Part shown: positions 24,101 through 39,100 of the stretch, one piece after another
Numbering within the stretch: position 1 is the stretch's first letter
Layout: each line of letters begins with the position of its first letter
Assembly (NCBI RefSeq): GCF_030867145.1
Contig: NC_134414.1
Location: 131,204,465 to 131,268,464 of the forward strand
DNA from: Opisthocomus hoazin
Lineage: Eukaryota; Chordata; Aves; Opisthocomiformes; Opisthocomidae
Length of the DNA: 64,000 bases
Direction: 5' to 3'
Made by a program: the position numbers and the translations under genes
The notes under the pieces: model-generated
Databases searched by the model: none
The model's input: the letters and a program-made list of their open reading frames with translations, nothing else
Told to the model about the DNA's origin: nothing

Positions 24101-27100
24101 TTTAAAGCAGTATAAACAAACAAAAAAAGTTGATTTCTTTCTTGCCATGAGCATTACTGCTGACTTTATTACATGATAGTGTGTTGTGCTCTAACTTCTG
24201 ACTCCCTGCCCGCAAATTTCTTCCTTCATGCAATGCGTGGGGCAGAGAGTAACCATGGAGTTAGCACCTATTTGGTGATTCATTTCTGTATAGTTGGTTG
24301 TGTGGTCTGTGGTCCTATGACTGTTATTCAAAGCTTACTCTGACAACAGAGTTACTATTTTTAATGGGTTTTCCTGTGGCATCATGCCCATACTCTTTAA
24401 AGTTTTTGATCCCTGTTGCATGCGGTTAGGCTTGTCTGAAGACTTCATGCTTCCCAAGAACCAGCAGAGCACCACTGACAGCCCCAGAATGATAGATTTC
24501 TTGCTTCCAGTTACAATTCCTATCCCGCACCTGACACTGGAGCAGCCATTGCATTTTGATATTATCCAGTAGTCCTCAGCTGTAGTGTGTGTCTTTATGC
24601 AGGGACTATGGTGTAGGGCTGTCAAAGTGCGTAGCATGGAGCAGAGGGACTGGTCAGTTTGAGGCATGTATTGGGTAAGAGATCCCTGGGCTAACAGAAT
24701 TAGCAGTGATCATAAAGTAGTAATCTAACTGTAGCGTAGGCTTAATCTCTGCAGTATTAAATAATTTTCATACTGGGAACACGTGTACGAATGTTACAAT
24801 GTGGCCCACATCTTGTGGTTTTCTTTTTGGTATCAACTAAATTGGAACAGCAGTGGAGATCTTTGTGGAGATCACAGACATTTCTAGTGTGGTTTGCTGT
24901 AGAAATCAGAAGGAGAAATTCAAGCTGACTTTCGTGCTGTTAAGTTTGTCTGCTGCATGTGCATAACTCTTCCCTTAGTTAAATGGGAAGCATTGTTGTA
25001 TTGGGAGCTAAATTTAGGACATACTTGAAGTAAATGTAACCTTTTCAGACTTGGGTTAAGTTTTAAAGAAACGACTTGCCAAATACACAGTTACTTGGCT
25101 CTCAGTAAAAATAGTTGCACTCTGATTCTGGTTTGTGTATCCATAGAGTTACACACAGTGTATGAAAAGGGATTAAGTTAATAATCTTTTATCAATTTGA
25201 ATTTAAATCATTAAAAACCAAAAATCTAAAAGCCATGCATCTTATCTTGTTCTGTGAACAATGGAGATGGTGCAAATAGGTAAGCCCAGTGACTGGTGAC
25301 CCAAGAGAGAAGAGCTTTTCTGGTATTAGGGATATTTAAGAAATTCCCTGCCTTATATGGTTTCACTTGTAAGTGTCTCCTCAGAAGAGTGTCTGTTCTA
25401 TTTTGGTGCCTATTTTTATGTAGGAACTAAGACTGGTACCCATTATCTGATTCTCTCATGCCGTTATTGGAAACGAGGCCTTAAAAGAGGGGTTGTACAG
25501 CAAGTCCTGAGTTCCCTTCAGGTTTTCAGTTTTAAAAATCATTTAGATGCTAGAAGTGATCAGACTGGCGTGAAACGAGCAGACATTAAGGGAAACAGGC
25601 TGATGAAACACAAAGATGCTTTCAAGTTTATCTTACAGCAATCTGAGTGTAGTTTGGCGGTGGATGAGGGGGGAAGAGGAGGAAGAAGTATGGTCAGAGG
25701 CAGCATTGATGGTTGCTGGCAAATCCTAGATCTTTTCAGTGCATGTGATTCAGCAGATGAGATGTAGTGAATCCTGCAGCTATTGTTTAAGGCATTACTG
25801 CCCCCAGTTTGTACTTTTTCCCTCCTCAGAGGGGTTGGTAGGATGGCATGTGTGCTCATACCTTGTTCATTTTGGTCTGGCAGGTTAGCCTGAACTGTCC
25901 CAAAACGTTGATCCTTGAAGCTAGGCTGTGAAAGAGGAGCAGAAATCCAGAAGATGAATATTAGGATCTTTTGCAGCTCTGTATTTCTTGAATGTGGGTC
26001 GTACCTCTTTGACAGAGAGAAGCTTTTTATGTCTGCTTCGTTATCAACCACAACATTTGATAACTGATCTGTAAATCTAGGGGTTCTGGGTAGCAATGTT
26101 GGCTTCTGCAGAAGTGCAGATGGTCAACAGGTGGTGCAGAATGTAAAGATTTGTTCAGCAGGGTCACTGGCCAGTTAGCAAAGTTTTCCATCCTCTGCTA
26201 AGAATGACAGCCTGTGATGGTCCAGCACTTTGTATTAGCAGTTGGATGAAGCAGGTTGTGTGAAGCTGGAGAGGACTTAGCTGTAAAGTTGGTTAATTTG
26301 TCCAGAGTAGGGAAGACAAAGCTGTTTTGCTTTCCATACAGGTTTTATTCATCTTGCTCAGTAGGTCTTTCCACAAAGTGTTTTCCATATTTAATTCATA
26401 GTCTGCCGAGTCAGCTCTGCTCTTACAGGCTGTCTGTATTTCAGTAGGAAACTTTTCCCATTTGAATTGCTTTGAGGGCTTTCTTGTCTTCGCATATTTA
26501 GTCTCTGGAGAAATAACTCATCTCATTGGTTCTTCTAGTCACCAGTCATGTAAGAGTAAAACTTATTTAGCTTTCCAAAGAGAAATCACTGCATTGTTTA
26601 ATACTATTGTAGTGAACCTTTTGAAAAGTTTGCCTCCTATCTGATATACTTGCAAAAGAAAATCTGTCGTGCTTTTCCAGGAAATGGAAGGAGTGAGATT
26701 TTCAGAAGTCTAGGCTAAAGTTTACCACAAAGATCCATTTTATGTCTTTGGAGATCAGCTCTTGAGTGCATAACTTGCGTGCAGTGATGCTTTTCTTATT
26801 TGAACTGACTATCGCTTTCTTTTTCAGAGCCCTCTTGACAGAGCCCAAGCAGCCAAGAACAAAGGAAACAAATTTTTTAAAGCAGGGAAATATGAGCAAG
26901 CTATTCAGTGTTATACTGAGGCTATCAGCCTGTGCCCTCCTGAGAAAAACCTTGATCTTTCTACCTTCTATCAAAATAGAGCTGCTGCCTATGAACAACT
27001 GGTAAGAAATTAAAGATAATTATGTGTTTATTCTAAAAAATTGCATTATAAATTGTGTATTTTATCACTTTTGTCCACTGAAAAATCCCAGGTGGTGAAA

Positions 27101-30100
27101 TCTGCTGCCTTCACAAAAAGATGCGGTTGCTTGCGGCTGTTTTTTCACTAGCTCATTGTACTTCTTCACATATAAATGAAATATATTTCCTGTTAACTGT
27201 TCTCAGTCTATATTATGTAATTAAGTGTCCCTTTCTTGTAAGACAAGGTTTTAATTTCCTATTTTCTGGATCAGTTTTATTGTATATAAGTTAGTGTCGC
27301 TTGTCTCTCCTACAGTGTTTCTTTAACTGTTAGGTGAAAAGCCAAATATTTTGGAAGGATGCTACTTCAAATATTAAACAAAAAACCTCACACTTGATAG
27401 CTGAGTATACTTGGTATTAGTTTTAAAAGTCAATCAGTGTTGTTAATTATAGTATCAATAGATTTTCATATGAGGTCAAGTTGGTGAGCTGTATAAAGGA
27501 GTGGAAAAATTGGCATACAGTCTGAAGTATCAAGTGAGACTGTGATTAGAGAAATCTAGTCTTGGAAGGTAGAGGAGAGATAAAACAGTTCTTGTCTAAT
27601 CAAATACTACTTACAAGAGTAACTCATGCCATAATCCCAAATGTATGTGGTTCCTCTTTTTCAGTTATTTGAAAAGCCTGTTTTGATAATCAATTTTGCA
27701 CATAAATGGATTTTTAGTCCTTAATACCCTTGACCAGCTGTACTCTTATATATTAATTTATCATCCCTTGTAGTAACATAGTGTAGTGAAATGAAATAAC
27801 AAATTTTAAAAAAAAAAGTGGTTTAGCACTTTGTTAAACTTGTTTGTTGGTTTTCATTATGTTTTCATCTTTTTTTCTTCCATTTGTTTTGTACCAGTCA
27901 TTGAGTCCCAATGTTACCTCCTGCAAGCATCTTCGCACCAACTCATTATCTTCTCCCGTATACTTTGTACAACTGTCTGGTTTCGTTTTTCTGTAGGAAT
28001 TCCTTTTCTGTTTTGTGGCTCTTCTGGTGCAGGTGGCTTCCAGTGGTGCCTGGCAGTTTCTTACTGAGAAACTTGCAGAAATAGAAGCAAGCAGGTAGAA
28101 CCAGAGCCCTGGGAACTGCAGCTGCTGTTAGGTGGGCATGACCCTGGAGTTGGTAGTGGAAAGCTAATATAATGCAGCTGAGTAGGGCCTCTCTCATTGG
28201 GTTGTTTTTCTTCCCACAGCAAAAATGGACAGAAGTGGCACAAGACTGCACAAAGGCTGTTGAGCTTAATCCTAAATATGTAAAAGCTCTCTTCAGACGC
28301 GCAAAGGCTCATGAGAAGCTAGACAATAAGAAGGAATGTTTAGAAGGTGAGTGTCTCTTGATGTGTATACTTAAAAGTGGAATTAGCTCATCTGCTTTGG
28401 GGATGATAACTTCTGGGATTGTTTTGTTTTTACTTCTTGGAACTACAGGAATACATAATTATGTATTTAAAACCATTCATAGCTACTACACATACATTTT
28501 CTTCTCTTGTGAGAAGAAACGTTTTCCCATATTTCAAGCTGTTGTCCGCTTACATCTGAAATAGCTGCTGAGAAATTGATGTTACTGTAGCCACTCAAGG
28601 TTTTTTTTTTTTCCAGAAAATGCCCTAAATTTTAAAATTGAATTCATCTAACGTGCTGAGTGGATAACCCAGACAACAGTTGTTCTACTTCCATACAGCA
28701 GACAGACTTTCTTCTTAATTTGTTTTAGAGACATGGTACTACTACGGAAATCAAGGTGGTTGTGCAGGTGGAGATACATGGTCAGAAACAAGAGTCATTT
28801 AACTGCATTTGGTGGGCATTAAAGGGAGAACAGCTTCAACAGCATTTCATTCTGATGTATAAATTATAAAAATTGGAACAGATTTAACTTTTTTTAATAT
28901 TAACACTGTATATTTGGCAGAAACTACTGTGTCAGATCCTTCCAAATGCTATTCCTAACAGAATATATTTTGAATAGGAAGATGTGACTGAGAAGCCCTG
29001 AAAATTAAGGAGGTGTGTTGTCTGAGGGCACTTTTGAACTAAGGGACACTGATTGAAAGGATGTATTTAAATTTCATCAAGTGAAATCATTCCTGCTGAT
29101 GTAAGGTTAAAAGGCAAATTTTCAGCTGTGCTCATTATCAAAGAGGGACAGAAAATAAGGCAGTGCTCTGACTGGCAAATCTAGCTGTTAAATTAATTTT
29201 ATTATGTGTAATAGCTAAGAATTAGGTCTGATAAATTAGAAGGTAAATAAGATGTGGAAATTTTGTTTATCTATTTATTTATATACTGGCAGAGTGGCTT
29301 TCTGCCCTGTAAGACCATAGCGACTAGAAAAGGACTACTTAGGTCATTTAGTGTAGTCTTTTGCAATCACTAATTGACTAACAGCTGTGCTTCCAGAGTG
29401 CTATAATAAAATCTAAACCTTATGTAGCAGCAATAAACTGACATGATAAAAGCCCCAAGAAAGATCAGGTGTCGCTGCCATAGTAGCATAGCTTTTAAAT
29501 GTAACTCATTTTAATGTTAGTGGTGCTTATAGCAATTATTTTCAGCCTTGATTTGTGTTTGATTTTTAGCTTGCAGTTTTTTCAGATCTGAAAATTACTT
29601 GCTTTTTCTGCACTACACTGATTTTCTAACACAATACTGCTTTTACCTGCTAACCACATATGGCCAGTAAAATCCCAGGAAGCAGGGTATGTCCATGTAG
29701 TGGAGGAAAGCAAAACCAAACCAACCCATCCCCCAGCAAAACCCCCCTCCAGTGATACCTGGCAGTATAATTTGGGAAGACATTGCTGCTTCACCCAAGT
29801 CCAGGCATTAGTTTACAGTTACCTGCTTTGGGCAGAGCGTGTCTGCTAAGGTCATACAGCATGGTACTACTGCACACCATCTTTCACGCTCTTTCTGGGT
29901 GTAGCATGTTTTCCCAGGGACTACGATGTGCTTCTTGACCGTGCCAGGGTCGTGGGGAGTTTCTGTATACATGATGGCATAATAGTACCTATAGCAGTGT
30001 AGAATTACAGAAACTATACTAAAACTCCAGGGTAAGACACTTGCTTTTCAAGTGTATTCAAACAATACACTGCTTGAATTTCAAGTGCAAACTCTGTTCA

Positions 30101-33100
30101 CTGATGTTTAAGTGAAAATTAAGTAAGAGAAATCAGTGGTAGTATTACATTAATTAGAGGATCCAGAGAAATAATGTACCGTAAGATCGCATTTCTCACT
30201 GCAAAGCATGGTTCAGGCAGCAATGAGTTAACATTTGCAGAAGCTTCTGTGGGTGAAACAAAGTGATGTGATATGGCCTAGCACTATAAATAGGCCAACA
30301 AAGTATTTCTCTTAAACTAGCTCTATTCCAAAGTCATGGAGGTGAGCAGAAAAATATAAGGTATCACGTGGGAATATTTCTTAAACTGAGGAAGAATCGA
30401 GATGTGATGGGACTGAATGTGAATTTTAAAAGTACAAAATTAGGACCAGTCCCAGAAGAAAAGCTGTGTCAGCACTTTTAATGCAAACATAATATGAACA
30501 TAATTAATGTCCTCAAAGTTTCAAAATGGTGAAAGCCCCTGCTGGAGGTATACATTTTCATTGTTCATCTAAGCGTGTTCGTCTCTAGTTAAAAACATGA
30601 CAATAAAAATAAATGTAATTTCTTTCATTTACTGTCATGAAGTCCTTTTATCACAAGGAGATCATTTTGGATACAAATTTGTATCTTGGAAAACACGGTA
30701 AATACAGCAAACTGGAAACAGAGGCTTTTACCGTGGAACAGGATGTGTATTAGTTTGGCAGCGACTCATTGTAACAGTGGCACATTTTAGTGTCCTCCAG
30801 TGACTATCAGAATTTGTCTTTAATCTGACTCTTGTATGTTGTTTCCTAGATGTCACTGCAGTCTGCATTTTAGAAGCCTTCCAAAACCAGCAAAGTATGT
30901 TATTAGCTGATAAAGTTCTTAAACTCCTTGGAAAAGAGAAGGCCAAGGAGAAGTACAAGGTAGGAGTTGCGATATTGCTGATAAATTCTGATTTCACCTG
31001 ACTGGTTGTTGAAATGTTGATTGTTGTCATTCTGTCAATTGTTGTGAGTCACTGTCCTCATCTGCTGAAGTGTAAGAATCAACACGAATGGTTTTGTACA
31101 AAGCTACTGTTGTGACAATGTTGTTTTCCTTTGGAGCTGTCGAAAGTTTTTGAAACCTCAGTAGGGAAGAGAGGTCTGGTTCTAACAATTGTTTCCCTTT
31201 AATGATCAAATTTATTATGATATTCAGAAGACACCCAAAGTTGGTGTGCTGCCCTACATGGGGCTTTTCTGGACTTGCAACCTAATGGAAACAGGATATG
31301 TTGGAACAACAGTAGCCAAATGTTCAGTTGTACATCAGCTGGTTGAGATAAGGTTTGTAAATAATAATTGAGAATGCATAAACATGTTGGTTCCATATGT
31401 AATGAATAGCTTAAAATGAGAAGAATTATGATTGAGGGCTCTTTCCCCCAGGTTATTCTTGGTTTTATAAACAGAAATTTCATGTAGGAAAGACTAAGTT
31501 GACAGCAGAATTCTTACATTTTAGAAAGTGGAAAAATAATACTGTTTTAAGGTTTGTGGGTGGTTTTGTTTTTGTTTGTTTTTCAATAAGAAGAAAAGCC
31601 AAAGAGCATTGCTTAAGAAAAAATGATGCAGTGCAAAGTCACATCTTTTTATTAGTGGTCAGACTTCCCGAACCTGTCTTGAAAAATACACCTTCATCTC
31701 CTAAGTACCACAGATTACTTGTGACGTTCAGTTGCAGGCTGTTTCTATTCCGTTTCTGTAAACGGGTGCTCAGACTTGTGCTTTTCTGTATTGGCAGTCA
31801 GACACCTTTGCATTAAAGTTTGGAAACTGCAGAAGACAGAACAGTGGAAGTTTAGGGGTGGCCAGGAGCAGTCATTTTAAGTGGCTGTAGGTTTACAAAA
31901 AAGTTGAGAGAGGTATTAAAACCTTTTTGCTTGTTATTAAAACGTTCTTGCTTACCTTTTGTGACGGTGGTTGAAGTAGTGAAATCCGTGTTGGTTTTGA
32001 GATGTTGAGTTTCTTTCTGATAGAAACTCACATAAATGTGTGGTGTTGAGGTAGCAAAAAATGAATTGTGCTATTAGTGTGGTTGTAGTAGCATCATAAA
32101 ATAGGTGTGCTTCAATAGGCAGTATTGTGATAGAACTTAAGAGAGATTCAGAAGAGTGCATTCAGACTTTCCTTGCAGGAGAGATTGAATTGTAGTTCTT
32201 GTGTGCGGTTTTCATTTTGAGCAAGAAGTATTTTTCAGCTGTACAAAGAATTTTGTATCTGAGAAGTGTTACTTCTGGGATTTCAAGTAAGATGTGTGGG
32301 ATCTGGGCCAAACTCCACTTAGAATTAGGATATTGCGTCATTAGTCTTCATTGTAATGACAGACAGCAGCTTCTCTTGGACAAGCTGGAGAAAAGGGCAA
32401 ATTGCCATTCAGAATCTGCTCGAATTTAAGCTTATGCTTAAACTGCCAGCTAGCATTTTTCACCTAATTTATGTGCACGCATACTGCTTTAGTACATCTA
32501 CCCAATGTCCTAAGATACCCTGAGTCCTCATTTCTAGCCACACATGCAGAAAGATACTATCTCCCTCCTCTCTTGATTATCTTCGCTTTATTTCTCCTGG
32601 TGATGGGTATTACGTTGTGATCTGAAGCTTAAATAAGCTCTAAATGTCAAACTGTCGAATCAAAAATATCAGACTATCAAATGAGAGAGTGGAAAGTCAT
32701 ACACTGGTTCTTTCATTATGAATTTTTTTATAATTGCATCAGTTTTTCCATTTCCATATTTACCATCTGATCTTACTGTCTAATGACTTGCAATTACATT
32801 TCTCTGTTTCAGAATCGTGAGCCTCTGATGCCCTCACCACAGTTCATTAAATCCTACTTCAGTTCTTTCACAGATGATATAATCTCCCAACCTTTGCTTA
32901 AGGGTGAGAAATCAGATGAAGATAAGGATAAGGAGGGAGAGGCTTCTGAAGTAAAAGAAAAGTGAGTGTACAGTACAGTTGGGAATTGTTTAGTATTGAA
33001 ATTAAGTTTTCAGTGCTTTTGACATTCTGCTCAGTGTAACTTGCTGTTGTTTTTATAGTATTTGGTATGGGAAATCCTGTGGTAATAAAGTGTGCCTATG

Positions 33101-36100
33101 AAATGAGATCAGTATTAAAACTAAAACTTTTATGCAAGCTGACTGGCTAGTTGCAAACTGTAGGTGGCTTCGACCCACTAAACAGGGGAAGGACAATGAG
33201 ATTGGGAAGATATGTTGAATATTTACTACAGTATCATAGTAAATCTTAGCAGATGGGAGGACTGGAGCATGCTGAATGATGCTTCTGGAGAAAGGAATGT
33301 TTTACACTGAAGGAGAGTTTCCAAGGATGAGAGCAAGTTCGTCTTTAGATAGGAGGGGAGAAGATGAGCTAGGAAAAGGGTCTTTGTTAATTAAAACTAT
33401 GAATTTACAGCAACGGAGGCTGAAAGGGTGTTTTATCTTTCTGGAATCAAGTTGCACATAAACGAGAGGTTTGTTCTGAGGAAGAAAAGCTTGAGGTTTT
33501 TTTGAGTGGAGATTGAGCACCACGTGAATGGTGCTTTAACTTACTATGCTGCTTTCCAGTTTATTTTTGGAAGATATCACTGCTGTCAGTACAGAAACCA
33601 TTGCAAACAGTTTTATGCTTTTTTCTTTTTTTTCCTCCAAAAAGTAAGATAGAATGTCCTGATCTACAGACAGATTCACTGAATACAGGACACTTAACTG
33701 CAGACAAGTCAGTGCTTACTGTAATTTTTGCTGTGAAATCCTTTCTTCCACATATAAACTGCACATTGCTAGGTTTAATATTTCACTTTTCCAACCTGGA
33801 GTTCCATCCCAGCCCTCTTGTTTTAAGGCAGAGATTATTGCTTTCCTAAGTGTGAAAAAAAATTTCAAGGGACAAATGAAGCTCAAGTTCAAGAGCTTTA
33901 AAACATTTTTTTTATATATTTTCAATGTAATTTGACCATTCTTGGTCTGAATTATTTTCGGTCTGTGATGGCTCCAACCAGGAATATTTGTAACTTCACT
34001 TACTATGCTGCTGTTGTAACTGAGTAGAACAAAAGTTAGTATTTGTTATGATTTAATGGAAAATCTGAATTGAAAGGTCAATGTTCAGTGAATACGTGTG
34101 TGTATATATACAACTATTCTTGCATCATTTACAGCTCTGGCTATTTGCGAGCAAAACAATATATGGAAGAAGAGAACTATGACAAAATTATCAGTGAAAG
34201 CACGAAAGAAATTGAAGGAAAGGGAAAATACATGGCAGAGGCTTTGCTTCTGCGAGCTACTTTCTACTTACTTATTGGCAATGCGAATGCTGCCAAACCA
34301 GACCTAGATCAGGTCATCAGCATGGAAGATGCAAATGTGAAGGTAAGAATCTGTCACAGCTGGATTGTAGTTTGGCTTGAGACAATGTAGAAGTTAGATG
34401 GTAAACTTGCAGTACAGTTCAAGAAGTTGTTTTTCTGTGTTTTCAGATACTTAAATGGAAGTGTGCAGTTTATTTACTGTTTTGTCTTTTTATTCGTGAC
34501 AAATTGTTTTTTCAAGGGCTTGTTGATTTTTGAGACAGCTGTGCTTGATACAAACTAAAGAACAGAGCAATTGAATGAATTGGAGGTTTATCCAGTCTGA
34601 AAAATCAGTTCATAGATAAGAGAAAAACATTAATTGTACTTGCATATTGCTTCAAAAAATGTTGATGTATGTGTAAGCACAGGGAACGTGGCTTATAAAG
34701 GATTGTTGAGGGGTTGAAAATCCACTGAGATGGAAGCAAGGGAGTTGATTCACTTAGAGTCCATATGAAATTTATTCCTTATTAGAATGAATGAAATCCG
34801 TCAGTGGCAGAATCTAGTCAAATGAAAAATCTACTGCATTTTTAACAAAGCCTTAAATCTGGAGGAATGTTGGAGTGGCTAATGCTTCTTTGAACTTTTT
34901 TTACAGCTTCGAGCTAATGCTCTGATCAAACGAGGAAGTATGTATATGCAGCAGCAGCAACCTGTGCTGTCCACTCAAGACTTTAACATGGCTGCTGATA
35001 TTGATCCTCAGAATGCAGATGTTTACCACCATCGAGGACAAGTAAGAAACATCAGAGATTTTGTCCCAGGACTTGAATATTTCAATATATACTAAAAGAA
35101 AAATAACACTTTATACTGTTCATGGCAAAAAAACCCATGAACTCCTATTTAGAATAAACACACAATCTCATTTGCATGTTCAGGTCGGGCAGAAGCAGTT
35201 GATTTCTGTAGCTATAGGAAGGAGCGCAGAGCAGCAGAGGCTCAGCCCTCCATCGATACGAACTCTGATTTGAAAGTACTGGGGCTTACACACATTTACA
35301 GCAGATACGAGCTGCTCTCTGAAGGGACCTGATACAGCAGAGCAGCATCTGCAGAGAAGGAAGCTGTGTTACAGCGGATGTAGCCTGTGTTCCTGATAAC
35401 TCAGCATCTGCAGCACTGCAGCCCAGGATTGCATCTGCTCAGCTCATCCCTCTCCGGCTTGTCATGCTGCTGTGTCCTTGACCAATTTCTAGACCTAGAG
35501 AGGCCTGCTTCCACAGAGTAATGTAAAAGGTGCTGGAAGAAAAAAGGAAACACTACCATTGCAGTGATGCTAATCGTATTCATAAGGAAGACTTCCATGG
35601 ATCAAGTACCTCTGTCCATGAATTCATTAGATCTCTCTAGTGCTCAGAAATAAGAATGGTGTTACGTGGTGATTGAAGGTAATGAAAGTTTTCTGCAGAC
35701 TGAAAATTAGTGTTTTACAGTAACTTCACAGTAAAGTAAGAGAATGATGAAGTGAGCAGCACTCTTGTGGAGGAATGAGAATATAAAAAAAAAAAAAAGT
35801 TGAAATGCAAGCTGGGAAAGCCAAAATGTTTTGACATCCAAATAGTCCACCGGCATTAACTACAGGGAGGCAAAGCCCGTTGAGAAAATACAGCATAGTT
35901 TTGGAGACTGGACATAACACTAGAGCAGTAATGGCAACAGTCTAAAATGCAAGTGTTCTCAATCCCTACACATGGACATTGCCTTTTTGTGCATGAAGCC
36001 AAAGTTTCACTAGTGGCTTTGTTGTTTTATGTTTTATTTTTTAGTCGTGAGGTTTGTAGGTTTCTACGCACTTCTAAAACTGAACTGGAGACAATATGAG

Positions 36101-39100
36101 TAGCTGATGCTAACTGAATTATCACTTTAGTGTCTGAAGCACAGATTAAATACAGAAATAGGATTTTCTTTCATTCTGGCTAGCTGAAAATCCTGCTTGA
36201 CCAAATTGAAGAGGCTGTGGAAGACTTTGATGAATGTATCCGATTGCGACCCGATTCTGCCTTGGCTCAAGCACAGAAATGTTTTGCTCTGGTAGGTGAC
36301 ATGCTGGTGTTTAGCTGGGTGCTTTTTCTTTTTAAAGAATTCTGGAAAACATATTGTGTTTCTTTGTTTTATTCCAATTTAACGGAAAAGCAGGGCAACA
36401 AACATCTCAATATCTTCTGATAATAAGATAGAGAAACAATGTAACACTTCTTCAGTTGGAGTAAGGGTTTGCTGCTTTCTTTCTGAAATGTTCCTCGTTT
36501 AAACAGTAGATCATCTTTTCTGTTTTGTGGTAGAGGAACACAAATCTTCACTCTCATATCACATAAAATTGATTTAAATAAAGATCCGATGTTGTGGAAA
36601 ACGGTCATCTTCAAGAAATTGGAAACAAACTATTTCAAGCTAGTACAATGCCTCTGCATGCAGGAATCTTCTGAGGACAGCTTTGTGTGATGTGAACAAG
36701 GAGGAATTCTAGGCTTGGAATTTCTAGGCTTTTGAAATAGAGGGAGGCTACTGGCAACTATTAGGCCTTATGGCTTCCTTCTTTCACCCTTTCTCCTCTC
36801 CCAGTCCACCCTATCAGAGAGCTGGACGCATGGTAGTCCCTAAAAACAGATTTCGTAGGATGTACTGGCGCATCACCTTCTGTAACTCGTAATTGTTACG
36901 ATGCATGCATCTCTTAGGAAAGTAGGTAGAGGTCTGATGAGTCTGTTTTGGTTTTTTTGGTGGTGTTTGATTTTTTCCTTTTTTCCTTTCCCCCCTCCTT
37001 TTTTTTTTCCTTTCTTGAATAGTATCGCCAAGCTTATACAGGAAATAATCCTTTGCCTGTGCAAGTAGCCATGAAAGGCTTTGAAGATGTCATTAAAAAA
37101 TTTCCAAAGTGTGCTGAAGGCTATGCGCTCTATGCTCAGGTACATTTTTCTCTTTCTTAAAGAAAATGCTGTGTTCTCTTGCACCTGTTCTCTTGGATAA
37201 CATACATTTCTTCAAATAATATATGAAGGTCTTTGAGAATAAGTTCTGAGGTAACACGTGCCGTCTTTAATAAGCTACCTGAATTTATGGGTATGGGTGG
37301 AGCAGAATATAAGTGATAAGAATCAGGGGTGGTTATTAGGAGACAGAGGTCTGGCATACACTTCCCCTTGAATTCCTGCACATGTGTGGCATCTCACGTG
37401 AGGGACATCAGGGATTCTGTAAGGAAATTGGGATTTCAGTGTGTAGAACCAGGGTAACAGTTTTGTTTTGCTACAAATTACATGTGCTGGTCAAGCAGTG
37501 TTTAGTACAGATGTTCAGCGTACACTTGTAACAGAGACTGTCCTTTCTTCTCTCGGAAAATGTGCTGCTGGTTGTAGAACGGAGCATGAGATGTTCTGAT
37601 TTTAAGTAGTTAGGCAGCATATGGATGCGTTTCTCTTTGAAAGAAGTGTATTATAAAAATGAAGAAGTTGAGACTTGGGGGAAACAGACTTCTGGAATGG
37701 TTTTTACTTGCCATACACTTAGCATGTTGCCTTTGGATCTCCTGTTACAGATGGTACTGTGATCAGTAAGTTTGCACTTAAAGCCTAGCAGCTTTAGTCT
37801 AAAAAGCCTCAGTTCTGAAACTTAACTCTGGTAACTGGTGTGTCTGGCCTGTTCTATGATAAGAGAGCTATATCCAATCTCACATCATCAATATGGTTTT
37901 AATTAGAATTAGCCTAGTACTAATTAGCCTGTGTGTTTTGGTTGCATATTGACGTATAGGTTTCTCTTTTGATGCAGGCACTAACTGATCAACAGCAGTT
38001 TGGCAAGGCTGATGAAATGTATGATAAATGCATTGACCTTGAGCCGGACAATGCCACTACATATGTTCATAAAGGGTATGTTTTGGTTTGCGATCTTTTT
38101 GGTCAAGAGCAGTTGGCATGTTTAGATGAATAAACCCTAATTGAATGTTTGTGTTTAGAAGCTTAGCCATGAGAAATAACTATGTGAAAACAGCTTAGTG
38201 CTGTTAAATGTATTTCTGTAGTTTCTCTTGACTAAACTGTAAATAAGTTTCAGTGTGTTCATTCCTAATTAAGTATCTACTTGAAGTATGTGACTCTTAC
38301 TTTAGCCCCATTTAATTTAAGCTTGATGGTGTTGTTTCCTCTTTCATAAAACAACGTGTAACAAGTTGTCTTGAGAGAAGTATAGAGTCATTAAACTGGT
38401 AACATGGCTTACTGAAAGTGAATTTTACATACCCGTATTTAAAAGTGGTGAAGTTACTATCTGCCTTGCATTAGCAATTACAGACATTTGGGATCTCTTT
38501 TTGGCTGCATGACCTTGGTTATGGGAGGAGTATATGCAGTTTGTTCCAAATTTTCTCCTTCTCTTCCAGTTTACTTCAGCTCCAGTGGAAGCAAGATTTA
38601 GACAAAGGGTTAGAACTCATAAGCAAGGCCATTGAAATTGATAACAAATGTGATTTTGCATATGAAACCATGGGAACGATTGAAGTGCAAAGGTAATGTT
38701 GAATTGCAGTGTTAAGAGTTCTTGGTTACTTTTGAAATTATAGCAGTCCTTTACATTTCCCCATGGATCTTAAGCTTTTCTTAGGCTTATGCCCCAGCAC
38801 TGTGTGAGGTCAGCTCTTGCCCGAGGTCCTGATTTCTGTTCTGTGACTCTTAGGGAAGGCCTTCCTTTATGGCATAATTTTGCTTTATGATCTGATAAGT
38901 TCCCATGTTCACCAGTCTCATACTTACTGGACAACATGCAGATGAGTCTGTGTGTGTTTAAATCCATCCCTTCTGCATTTAAAGTGACTTCCTTAATCAT
39001 TATGAGGCTTCCTGTGTATCTAATGTAAATCCTTAAACATATCGTACTGGACCTTTTGTACTGAGGATCCTGAGCTGTACTCTCAAGCCTGACCATTTGG

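Noticed and set aside
25560-26096. 178-codon minus-strand open frame in TOMM70 intron 1
   Set aside because: No family motif, no RNY-like codon pattern and no splice or promoter context. One frame of this length is near chance expectation for a 64 kb window.
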